This document shows positions 1 to 7,766 of a stretch of 64,000 nucleotides of DNA, piece after piece. Every line of letters starts with the position of its first letter. Position 1 is the first letter of the stretch. Source of the stretch: JBCBGF01 sp039820585 (GTDB lineage Bacteria > Pseudomonadota > Alphaproteobacteria > Rhodobacterales > Rhodobacteraceae); the NCBI GenBank assembly GCA_039820585.1, contig JBCBPV010000002.1, positions 1 to 64,000 on the forward strand, in the 5' to 3' direction. The notes beneath the pieces are model-generated. The model was not told where the DNA came from, made no database searches, and was given only the letters and a program-made list of their open reading frames with translations. The translations under genes and the position numbers were made by a program.

Positions 1-772
1 CGCGTTGCGTAGCATATAGCGCGACCGCGGCCGCATTTGAGACGTTGAGCGATCCAAACCCCCCCGCCGCGCCGATTTGCACCAGCGCATCGCAGGTGGT
101 CTTCGTCTTTTCCCGCAAGCCCGGCCCTTCAGCACCAAGAACCAGTGCAACAGGCCGGTCGCCGCAATCCGCCAGCGCGGCCTCCAGCGTCTGGTCACCC
201 GTGCCATCAAGGCCCAGAAGCGTAAAGCCCAGCGCGCGCAATTGTTCCAATGCGTTGGAAAGGTTGCCGACACGCAGATACGGCTGGCGTTCCAACGCGC
301 CCGAGGCCGTTTTGGCCAACGCCCCGGTCTCAGGCGCGGAATGGCGCGACGGCGCGATCAGGGCGCGCGCACCGAACACCTCGGCCGACCGCAGGATCGC
401 GCCCACGTTATGCGGATCGGTTACCCGGTCGAGCGCCACGACAACAGGCCGCCCCTGCCCTGACATCACGACCTCTTCCAACGAGCCCCAGTTCAGCGGC
501 TTGACCTCCAACGCCGCCCCCTGGTGCACCGCGCCGGGGTCGAGCGGGGCTGTAAACTTGCGCGGATCGGCGATCTCAGGCTCTGGCCCGCCCGCCCCCA
601 GCGCCGCACCCAACCGGTCGGCGGCATTGCGCGTCACCACAAGGCGCAGCTTTTCCCGCGCTGGGTTCATCAAGGCGTCGCGTACCGCGTGCAGCCCGAA
701 CAACCACACGGTGTCCGCCGCCGCAGCACGCCGAGCCTGTTCCTTTTCGATCACCCATTTTGGCTTTTTCAT
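1..772 (-). CDS. rlmB: TrmH-family RNA 2'-O-methyltransferase, RlmB-like (3' end cut by window)
   Basis: SpoU/TrmH-type methyltransferase, most like the enzyme that 2'-O-methylates a guanosine of 23S rRNA. The protein begins MKKPKWVIEKEQ, and the N-terminal substrate-binding part contains WLFGLHAVRDAL. The knotted SPOUT domain shows motif 1 (NVGAILRSAEVFGA), motif 2 (LVLGAEGPGLREKT) and the start of motif 3 (SLNVSNAAAVALY), where the window ends, so only a few residues are missing. Two nested ATGs exist at 778 and 772. GGAGG abuts the first and sits 6 nt before the second, so 772 is preferred. It is adjacent to and divergent from tRNA-Tyr. RlmB is the best guess, but other TrmH paralogues cannot be excluded. 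Confidence 0.85.
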   Translation of the reverse strand, partial: MKKPKWVIEKEQARRAAAADTVWLFGLHAVRDALMNPAREKLRLVVTRNAADRLGAALGAGGPEPEIADPRKFTAPLDPGAVHQGAALEVKPLNWGSLEEVVMSGQGRPVVVALDRVTDPHNVGAILRSAEVFGARALIAPSRHSAPETGALAKTASGALERQPYLRVGNLSNALEQLRALGFTLLGLDGTGDQTLEAALADCGDRPVALVLGAEGPGLREKTKTTCDALVQIGAAGGFGSLNVSNAAAVALYATQR

Positions 773-917
773 CACCATCCTCCGCCGCGCCGCGCACCTT
801 GTGCGGGGAGCCGTCGAGGCGCAAGGCCAATCCCGCGCGGTGCGCTTCTAGACGCCTGCGCAGCCATCGGTTTTCACCTTGACGCGTGCCGGGGCCAGCG
901 GTATTTCCCCCGCTCGT

Positions 918-1001
918 GGGCGACAGGCCGCAAGGTGTGGCAGGGGACTGTAACTCCCTCGCGGAGACGCACGCCTGGTTCGATTCCAGGGTCGCCCACC
1001 A
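918..1001 (+). tRNA. tRNA-Tyr (anticodon GTA)
   Basis: An 84-nt type II tRNA. The acceptor arm GGGCGAC (918-924) pairs with GTCGCCC (991-997), followed by A998 and an encoded CCA (999-1001). The anticodon stem GGGGA/TCCCT encloses the loop CTGTAAC with GTA at 950-952, which reads tyrosine codons. The variable arm is about 14 nt (960-973). The T arm is CCTGG-TTCGATT-CCAGG (974-990). The base at canonical position 8 reads A rather than the usual T. It is transcribed divergently from the rlmB-like gene. Confidence 0.95.
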
Positions 1002-1104
1002 CCGCTTTTCGCCACAAATGTGTCCCCCCGTCAGAAACAGCGCCCAGCGGCAGCGGTTTCGCAGAAACCACGATAGCAGCCCGCCCCCGGACAGCCGGGG
1101 CCAG

Positions 1105-1494
1105 CTACCCCGCGCGCTCTTCCACAGCATCCGCCAACGCTTCCGCCCGCGCTGCAAGCTCGGCCAGCGTATCGGTCACCTCACTGGGGATCACCGCGAC
1201 CTCGACGGTTTCGCGTTGCAGCGCATTCTCGCGGGCTTCTTCCAGCTCTGCGGTCAACGCGCCCACGCGCTGTTCCATGGTACGCAGCTTGTCATCCGTA
1301 CCCGCCGCCTTGTCCGCCAACAAAAGCCCCGCCATCAGCAACATCCGCGCCTCAGGCATACGCCCGATCTGGTTCAGAAGCGTCGCAGCCTCGTTGTCCA
1401 GCATCTGCGCCGCAGAACGCAGGAAATGCTCTTCGCCCTCTTGGCAGGCGACCTGAAACTCGCGCCCTCCGATGGTGATCGTGACCTCAGGCAT
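1105..1494 (-). CDS. zapA: Cell division protein ZapA
   Basis: 129-aa ZapA-like protein that bundles FtsZ filaments at midcell. It opens with PEVTITIGGREFQVAC, the typical beta-rich ZapA head, then has a helix containing LMAGLLLADK and a long Glu/Ala-rich coiled-coil tail. Start: the longer open frame has an upstream in-frame methionine, but the ATG at 1494 begins at the conserved MPEVTI. It overlaps the upstream coiled-coil gene by 8 nt, so the two are probably translationally coupled. The length fits alphaproteobacterial ZapA. Confidence 0.88.
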   Translation of the reverse strand: MPEVTITIGGREFQVACQEGEEHFLRSAAQMLDNEAATLLNQIGRMPEARMLLMAGLLLADKAAGTDDKLRTMEQRVGALTAELEEARENALQRETVEVAVIPSEVTDTLAELAARAEALADAVEERAG

Positions 1495-1948
1495 GGGCCG
1501 TCTCCTCCAACATCGGCTCGATCGTGGCGAGCACGCGGTCAATCTCGGCCCGGTCGCCCGCTTGCAGCGCCTTCAGCGCATCCAGTTCCACCTGAAGCGC
1601 GGCGTTGACCAATTCGGCGTCGGCAAGCCCTTCGGCATTCGCACTGCGCAGGGCCGCGTTGGACGCACGCAGTTCGGCGTTCACACTGCGCACCTGCTGC
1701 AGGTCGGCATCGGTGGCCGCCAGCGCGTTGCGCAACGATGCCACCTCGGCCTCAAGCGTGGCCACCGTGGTTTCCTGCGTTTCCTTGATGGCCCGCACCC
1801 GCTCTTCCAGCTGGGCGTTGGCCATCCGTTCGGCCTCCAGCGCCTCGGCCAGGCCGGGATCGGCGGGCGCTCCCATGCGGTCGACACCCGTGCCGATCCG
1901 GTCGAGTGCGGCGGTAATCCGGCGTTGAAGCTCGGTAATGTCGGTCAT
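1487..1948 (-). CDS. Coiled-coil protein encoded with ZapA (unknown function)
   Basis: 153-aa soluble protein, nearly all helical. From about residue 30 to 130 it shows heptad-like runs rich in Glu, Ala, Leu and Arg, for example LEERVRAIKETQETTVATLE. There is no signal peptide, membrane segment or catalytic motif. Its stop overlaps the zapA start by 8 nt, the same pairing I know from related alphaproteobacteria, where this gene is usually annotated as hypothetical. From context I infer a role in the Z-ring with ZapA, possibly replacing the separately encoded ZapB of enterobacteria. That is not shown by the sequence. Confidence 0.75.
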   Translation of the reverse strand: MTDITELQRRITAALDRIGTGVDRMGAPADPGLAEALEAERMANAQLEERVRAIKETQETTVATLEAEVASLRNALAATDADLQQVRSVNAELRASNAALRSANAEGLADAELVNAALQVELDALKALQAGDRAEIDRVLATIEPMLEETAHA

Positions 1949-2158
1949 CAGCCCCTCGTCTGCAGCCTCTGCTCATCCGCGTGTGGCGGTGCAAGAGCGA
2001 ATCGTATCGCCCTGTCTTTGCCGAGTTTTAGCGCTTTGCGCACCGAATGCACGCCCCCCTCGCAAAACACCGCCGATCGACCTGCTTGAACTCACCCCCG
2101 AGGCTGATATCAGTCGCGCCACCGCCCGCACGCCAAACACGCGAAGGACATCTCGCCC

Positions 2159-4207
2159 GTGGACATAGCCACCCTGAAAGAACTTCACCCCGATCATTGG
2201 AAAAAAGCCTGTGCAATCCGCGTACTGGCGATGGATGCGGTCCAGGCCGCGAACTCGGGACACCCGGGCATGCCAATGGGTATGGCCGACGTGGCAACCG
2301 TTCTGTTTGAGAAGCACCTGAAGTTTGATGCCTCGGCCCCCCACTGGCCCGACCGCGACCGGTTCATCCTGTCGGCGGGGCACGGCTCGATGCTGCTGTA
2401 TGCGCTGTTGCACCTGACCGGGTACGAAGACATGACGCTCGAGCAGATCAAGAACTTCCGCCAGTCGGGGTCGATCACCGCGGGGCACCCTGAATATGGA
2501 CATGCGAGCGGGATTGAGACGACAACCGGGCCGCTGGGCCAAGGGCTGGCGAACTCGGTGGGTTTTGCGATTGCCGAAGAGGCGATGCGCGGACGGTTTG
2601 GCAAGAAGGTGGTCGATCACTATACCTACGTCATCGCGGGCGATGGCTGTCTGATGGAAGGGATCAGCCACGAGGCCATTGGGCTGGCGGGCATGCAGAA
2701 ACTCGGCCGCCTGATCGTTTTGTGGGACGACAACAACATCTCCATCGATGGAGAGGTCAGCCTGTCGGACATCACCGACCAACAACAGCGCTTCAAATCC
2801 GCGGGCTGGCAGGTGCTGAGCTGCGATGGCCATGACCCCGAAGATATCGACGCGGCGCTGACCAAGGCCAAGACATCGAAGAAGCCGACGATGATTGCGT
2901 GCAGGACGCATATCGGCTTCGGCTCACCCAACAAGCAGGACACCAAGGGCGCGCACGGATCGCCGCTTGGCCCCGAGGAGATCCTTGCCACCCGCGCGGT
3001 CTATGGCTGGTCCCACGGCGCGTTTGACATCCCCGGCGACGTGAAATCCGCGTGGGAAGCGATCGGCCGCCGCGGCGCCGACGACCACCACGCCTGGGCG
3101 TCGCGCTTTGCCACGCTGTCCTCCAGCCGCCAGGCCGAATTCAACCGGGTGATCGCGGGCGAAATGCCCAAGAAGCTGGCCGGCACCATCCGTGCGCTGA
3201 AAAAGCAGGTCTCGGAGGAACAGCCAAAAGTCGCGACGCGGAAATCGTCGGAGATGGTGCTGACAGCGATCAACCCGGTGCTGCCCGAGACGATGGGCGG
3301 CTCGGCGGATCTGACCGGGTCCAACAACACGTTGACGCCTGATCTGGGCATTTTCGATCAGACCAACCGCAAAGGGCGTTATATCCACTTCGGCATCCGC
3401 GAACATGGCATGGCGGCGGCGATGAACGGCATGGTCCTGCATGGAGGGGTCAAACCCTATGGGGGCACGTTCATGTGCTTCACCGATTACGCGCGCGGCG
3501 CGATGCGCCTGTCATCGCTGATGGGCGTGGCCCCGATCTATGTGATGACACACGATTCCATCGGTCTGGGCGAAGACGGCCCCACCCACCAACCAGTGGA
3601 GCACCTGGCACTCTTGCGTAGCACGCCCAACGTCCACGTCTTCCGCCCCGCCGATACGGTAGAGACGGCAGAGGCCTGGGAACTGGCGCTGTCGACGACC
3701 AAGACGCCCTCGGTTCTGTCGCTCACCCGCCAGGGCTTGCCCACCGTGCGGACCGAACACAAGATGAAAAACCTCACCGCCCAGGGCGCCTATGTGCTGG
3801 CCGAGGCCGAGGGGAAGCGTCAGGCGATCTTGATGGCCACGGGGTCTGAAGTATCCATCGCGATGGACGCGCGCGATCTGTTGCAGGCCGAAGGGATCGG
3901 CACCCGGGTCGTCTCCATGCCCTGTTGGGAGCTGTTCGAAGAACAGGATGAGGCCTATCGCAAGAAGGTGCTTCCCGCGGGCCCCGTGCGGGTCGCGATC
4001 GAGGCGGCGGTGCGCTTTGGCTGGGATCGCTGGCTCTTCGGCGAGCGCGGCAAACGCGAGAAATCGGGCTTCATCGGGATGCACGGGTTTGGCGCGTCCG
4101 CCCCGGCCGGAGAGCTGTACCAAGACTTTGGGATCACGGCGAAAGCAACAGCGGACAAAGCCAAGGATCTGATCGCCGGTCGCTGGGCCCCTGATCCGCG
4201 CGCTTAA
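2159..4207 (+). CDS. tkt: Transketolase
   Basis: 682-aa transketolase of the pentose phosphate pathway, moving two-carbon units between sugar phosphates with thiamine diphosphate. The N-terminal half has AANSGHPGMPMGMAD, the ThDP motif starting GDGCLMEG and ending NNISIDG, and TRTHIGFGSPN-like text (here CRTHIGFGSPN). The middle domain has GIREHGMAAAMNG and LGEDGPTHQPVEH. The length is normal for the family. It starts with GTG at 2159, preceded by GAAGGA about 11 nt upstream. It is divergent from the zapA pair across 210 nt and is followed by a GC-rich stem-loop at 4218-4242. Confidence 0.97.
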   Translation: MDIATLKELHPDHWKKACAIRVLAMDAVQAANSGHPGMPMGMADVATVLFEKHLKFDASAPHWPDRDRFILSAGHGSMLLYALLHLTGYEDMTLEQIKNFRQSGSITAGHPEYGHASGIETTTGPLGQGLANSVGFAIAEEAMRGRFGKKVVDHYTYVIAGDGCLMEGISHEAIGLAGMQKLGRLIVLWDDNNISIDGEVSLSDITDQQQRFKSAGWQVLSCDGHDPEDIDAALTKAKTSKKPTMIACRTHIGFGSPNKQDTKGAHGSPLGPEEILATRAVYGWSHGAFDIPGDVKSAWEAIGRRGADDHHAWASRFATLSSSRQAEFNRVIAGEMPKKLAGTIRALKKQVSEEQPKVATRKSSEMVLTAINPVLPETMGGSADLTGSNNTLTPDLGIFDQTNRKGRYIHFGIREHGMAAAMNGMVLHGGVKPYGGTFMCFTDYARGAMRLSSLMGVAPIYVMTHDSIGLGEDGPTHQPVEHLALLRSTPNVHVFRPADTVETAEAWELALSTTKTPSVLSLTRQGLPTVRTEHKMKNLTAQGAYVLAEAEGKRQAILMATGSEVSIAMDARDLLQAEGIGTRVVSMPCWELFEEQDEAYRKKVLPAGPVRVAIEAAVRFGWDRWLFGERGKREKSGFIGMHGFGASAPAGELYQDFGITAKATADKAKDLIAGRWAPDPRA

Positions 4208-4217
4208 GCTGCCTTTG

Positions 4218-4242
4218 GTCTCGGGGGGGCTGCCCCCGGGAC
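4218..4242 (+). terminator. GC-rich stem-loop after transketolase
   Basis: GTCTCGGGGG (4218-4227) and CCCCCGGGAC (4233-4242) form a 10-bp stem, including one G-T wobble, with loop GGCTG. It lies 10 nt after the tkt stop. There is no T-run after it, so it may be a Rho-assisted 3' end or an mRNA-stabilising hairpin rather than a classical intrinsic terminator. Confidence 0.5.
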
Positions 4243-4331
4243 ATGGCACACCCGGCGCTTCGTTTCCGTTCCGACATTGACCTGCGACGGGCCGGTCGGC
4301 GCATACTGACACCGATTCGGACCCGTTGGAG

Positions 4332-5861
4332 ATGTGCTTGCTGCGCGTTGTTCTCATTACGCTTGTTCTATGCCTCAGCCCCGTCAGCCTGATGGCGGCC
4401 AACCGGGCGGCATTGGTGATTGGCAATGACCTCTATGACGAGGTGCCCGACCTTCAGAAGGCCGGCAACGACGCACGCTCTGTTTCCGCCGTGCTGCGCG
4501 ACCAAGGGTTTACCGTAACAACGGTGATCGATGCGCCGCGGCGTGAGATGAACCGCCAGATCTCAAGCTTCACCGCCGGGTTGCAGCCCGGCGACACCGC
4601 GGTCATCTTTTTTGCCGGGCACGGGGTAGAGATTGATGGCGAGAACTACCTGCTGCCCACCGATATCGTCGCGCCCGACAATCGCGACCGGGAGTTTGTG
4701 AAAAGCGAGTCCATCGCGCTTTCGCGTCTGTTGGACCGCGTCCGCGCGACCGGCGCCCGCACAACGGTTGCGATCATCGATGCCTGCCGCGAAAACCCGT
4801 TCGAGGCCACTACTGGGCGCTCCATCGGCGGCACGCGGGGGCTTGGCCGGATTGCCGCGCCCGAGGGGACGTTCGTGATGTTCTCTGCCGGCGCCGGGCA
4901 ATTGGCGCTCGACCGCCTTTCGGACGCGGACCCTGACGAGAACTCGGTCTTCACGCGGACGCTTCTGCCGCGTTTGCGCGAACCGGGGCTAGAGTTGCGC
5001 GATCTGGTGGCGGAGACGCGCATTGCAGTGCGTGATCTGGCGCGCACGCAAAGCCATGCGCAATTCCCGGCCTATTACGATGAACTGCTGGGCGAATTCT
5101 TTTTCGCAGGGCAAGGCGACCCTGTTTCAGTCCCGCAACCGGTCATCGGCGATGTGCGTGCCGATTTCGATTTGGCACGCTCAGTCGGCACCGCCGCAGC
5201 ACTGGAAGCGTTCGTGGCGCGCTATGGCGGCGCGGACGAAGACCTGACCGTGGGCATCGCACGCGGCATGCTGCTGGAGATGGCGGCCTTGCCTGTTCAA
5301 CCGGCGCCAGAGCCTGAGCCAGAACGGGAGCCACCCAGCGACCCCCGCGCCGCGATGCGCGAGACACAGGAGGCGCTAAACCGCTTGGGGTGTAGCGCGG
5401 GCGGGGCGGATGGCGTGGCAGGCCCCCGGACCCGCGCCGCATTCGCACGTTTCCTGGCCGCACAAGACAGCACGTCTCTGGGGCCAGACGCGCTCGGATC
5501 ACCACAGGCGCTCGCCGCCCTCACGGCACCCGGGGTCAAGCGCTGTGCGGTTGCCACACCGCCAACGCTGCCGGATGTGCTGTCGGGCACTTGGCGTTAC
5601 CGCGCAAACTGCCCCCTGTTCATTCGCACCACCGGCACCATCGCGTTGAACCGAAGCGGCAACACCGTGTACCGCGGCCCGGTCTCAGATTCCTTGGGTC
5701 AACGGGGCGAGGCCGTGGTGACCGTGAGCGGGCGCCAGGTCAACGGAACAACCCGCTGGACCAACTTCACCGAAACCTGGACCGGCACCCTGACCGCCGA
5801 CCGCAAAACGTTCAGCGCGACCAGTTCAAACGGCTGCACATTTACGGCTGCGCTGAACTGA
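4332..5861 (+). CDS. Exported caspase-family (C14) protein with peptidoglycan-binding-like domain
   Basis: About 509 aa. A hydrophobic N-terminal segment (RVVLITLVLCLSPVSLMAA) looks like a signal peptide. The caspase/metacaspase p20-like fold follows: RAALVIGNDLY, the catalytic His in FFAGHG and the catalytic Cys in IIDACRENPF (about H97 and C152 from this start). A Pro/Glu linker leads to a PG_binding_1-like stretch (ETQEALNRLGCSAGGADGVA). A beta-rich C-terminal module starts at GTWRYRANCPLF and ends NGCTFTAALN. The start is uncertain: TTG at 4326, ATG at 4332 or TTG at 4338, the last with GGAG 6 nt upstream. The substrate is unknown. Its 3' end overlaps the convergent DUF808 gene by 20 nt. 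Confidence 0.85.
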   Translation: MCLLRVVLITLVLCLSPVSLMAANRAALVIGNDLYDEVPDLQKAGNDARSVSAVLRDQGFTVTTVIDAPRREMNRQISSFTAGLQPGDTAVIFFAGHGVEIDGENYLLPTDIVAPDNRDREFVKSESIALSRLLDRVRATGARTTVAIIDACRENPFEATTGRSIGGTRGLGRIAAPEGTFVMFSAGAGQLALDRLSDADPDENSVFTRTLLPRLREPGLELRDLVAETRIAVRDLARTQSHAQFPAYYDELLGEFFFAGQGDPVSVPQPVIGDVRADFDLARSVGTAAALEAFVARYGGADEDLTVGIARGMLLEMAALPVQPAPEPEPEREPPSDPRAAMRETQEALNRLGCSAGGADGVAGPRTRAAFARFLAAQDSTSLGPDALGSPQALAALTAPGVKRCAVATPPTLPDVLSGTWRYRANCPLFIRTTGTIALNRSGNTVYRGPVSDSLGQRGEAVVTVSGRQVNGTTRWTNFTETWTGTLTADRKTFSATSSNGCTFTAALN

Positions 5862-6795
5862 ACCGCGCCGCAACCGGGGCGATCACCCTTTGCACAAGCG
5901 GGATCAGGGCGAACCCAACCGCCAGCCCCACCAGACCATCCAGCAACGCCGTCACCGCCCAGTTCGCAAAGCCCGCGCCGCCCGACACCGCCTTGGCGAT
6001 GGCCTTGATCACGTCGTAAGGCCCATGCACACCCAACTCGTGCAGCCCATGCACGATGATCGCCCCACCAACCCAGATCATCGCCGCCGTGCCGATGATC
6101 ACCAGTGCCTTCATCAGATATGGCATGCCCCGCACGATCCCCTCGCCCAGCTTTCGTGTCGCGGCCATGCGCCCTTCGGCGGCGAGGTGCAGCCCCACAT
6201 CATCGGCCTTCACGATCAGCGCCACGGCGCCATAGACCGCAACGGTGATGATAATCCCCGCCACGCCCAGCGCCGCGCCCTGAAACCAGATCGACAGGCC
6301 CACGGGCAATGCTGCCAACGTAATCGTCATGATCTCTGCCGACAGGATGAAATCCGTCTTGATCGCGCCTTTGACCTTCTGCTCTTCAAGATGCGCATCG
6401 GCCAGCTTTTCGGCATAGACTTGTTCATCGTGGTGATCGTGAGGATTCACGACATGCCAAACCTTCTCGGCCCCCTCAAAACACAGATAGCACCCGCCCA
6501 ACATCAACAACGGTGCGATGGCCCAGGGGGCGAAACTTGCCAACAGCAAAGCCACCGGCAGCAAAATCACCAGCTTGTTGAAGAAAGAGCCTTTGGCGAT
6601 GCTCCACACAATCGGCAACTCGCGGTCGGCGGAAAAGCCATGCACGTATTTCGGCGTGACAGCGGCGTCATCAATCACCGCGCCTGCCGCTTTGGATGAG
6701 GCTTTGACCGCCTGCCCCACCACGTCATCAACCGACGCCGCGGCGACCTTGGCGATTGCCGCCACATCATCGAGTAGTGCGAGTAATCCGCTCAT
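5842..6795 (-). CDS. DUF808 (YedI-family) inner-membrane protein
   Basis: 317-aa polytopic membrane protein matching the DUF808/YedI family from memory. The N-terminus SGLLALLDDVAAIAKVAA and the motif DDAAVTPKYVHGF are typical. Several membrane segments follow, including LVILLPVALLLASFAPWAI, a Gly-rich segment around LVIIGTAAMIWVGGAIIV and a C-terminal one ending ALIPLVQRV. A His-rich cytosolic loop contains NPHDHHDEQ. The ATG at 6795 has AAGGGGA about 5 nt upstream and is preferred over an earlier in-frame start. Function in the family is unknown. It is convergent with the caspase-like gene. Confidence 0.87.
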   Translation of the reverse strand: MSGLLALLDDVAAIAKVAAASVDDVVGQAVKASSKAAGAVIDDAAVTPKYVHGFSADRELPIVWSIAKGSFFNKLVILLPVALLLASFAPWAIAPLLMLGGCYLCFEGAEKVWHVVNPHDHHDEQVYAEKLADAHLEEQKVKGAIKTDFILSAEIMTITLAALPVGLSIWFQGAALGVAGIIITVAVYGAVALIVKADDVGLHLAAEGRMAATRKLGEGIVRGMPYLMKALVIIGTAAMIWVGGAIIVHGLHELGVHGPYDVIKAIAKAVSGGAGFANWAVTALLDGLVGLAVGFALIPLVQRVIAPVAARFSSAQP

Positions 6796-6870
6796 GGCAT
6801 CCCCTTGGGCTGGGGCTGACACTAGCGCAGGCACCAAACGACGCAACGGGAAACCCCAAGCGCGGTTCCC

Positions 6871-7689
6871 CTAAATGCTCAGGCGCGGCAAGCGGTTGAC
6901 GTCTTTGTACAACAGATATCGGAACGGCTCTGGCCCGCCCGCATAACATGCCTGCGGGCAGAACGCGCGCAGCCACAGAAAATCGCCCGCTTCCACTTCA
7001 ACCCAATCGGTATTCAGGCGATAGACCGCCTTGCCTTGCAGCACGTAAAGCCCGTGCTCCATCACATGCGTCTCGGCGAACGGGATCACAGCGCCCGGTT
7101 GAAATGTTACGATGTTGACGTGGAAATCATGGGCCATATCGCCCGGATCGACAAAGCGCTGCGTGGCCCACGCGCCATCCGTGTCGGGCATGGGCTGATG
7201 GGGCACATCCGCCTCATGCGTCACAAACGCTTCGGGCGGGGTAACGCCTTCGGCGGCGACATAGGCCTTGCGGATCCAGTGAAACGTCACTGGCCCGTCA
7301 CTCCGGTTCTTCACACGCCATGCCGCGCCTGCGGGAAGATAGGCGTAGCCGCCCGCCCCCATCTCATGGTCCACCGCGCCCAGGCTCAGCGTCAGGGTGC
7401 CTGCTGTGACAAACAGCACCGCCTGCGCCACCGGATCACTCTCTGGCTGGTCAGAGCCTCCGCCCGGCTCAACCTGCATGATCGTCTGGCTGAACGTCTC
7501 GGCAAACCCGGTCAGCGGTCGGGCCAGCACCCAGCCGCGCGCGCCGCTCCAATGCGGGAAGGCCGAGGTCACGATATCGGTCTGCACACCGTGCGGGATG
7601 ACAGCATAGGCGTCGGTGAACACCGCGCGCCCGGTCAGAAGCTGCGATTGCGGGGGCAGGCCGCCGGGGGGCGTGGCATAGCGTGTCAT
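6871..7689 (-). CDS. allE: (S)-ureidoglycine aminohydrolase-like bicupin
   Basis: 272-aa two-cupin protein resembling the Mn-dependent (S)-ureidoglycine aminohydrolase that releases ammonia from ureidoglycine in allantoin degradation. The C-terminal cupin keeps the metal ligands known from the E. coli enzyme: E206, H208 and H212 in AETHVMEHGLYVLQG, and Q246 in FCPQACYA. The N-terminal cupin lacks such a set, as is usual. No other allantoin gene is nearby. Instead it sits 77 nt after the FAD-GcvT gene on the same strand, so it could be co-transcribed with a methylamine or betaine-type pathway. The family call is firm; the physiological substrate is inferred. Confidence 0.82.
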   Translation of the reverse strand: MTRYATPPGGLPPQSQLLTGRAVFTDAYAVIPHGVQTDIVTSAFPHWSGARGWVLARPLTGFAETFSQTIMQVEPGGGSDQPESDPVAQAVLFVTAGTLTLSLGAVDHEMGAGGYAYLPAGAAWRVKNRSDGPVTFHWIRKAYVAAEGVTPPEAFVTHEADVPHQPMPDTDGAWATQRFVDPGDMAHDFHVNIVTFQPGAVIPFAETHVMEHGLYVLQGKAVYRLNTDWVEVEAGDFLWLRAFCPQACYAGGPEPFRYLLYKDVNRLPRLSI

Positions 7690-7766
7690 GGCCGCATGTT
7701 GATCACGGCGCAGGCGACAGCGCTAGCCCCTAAACCCCTGAAAGAGCTTCTGTCTCCGGGCAGGGA

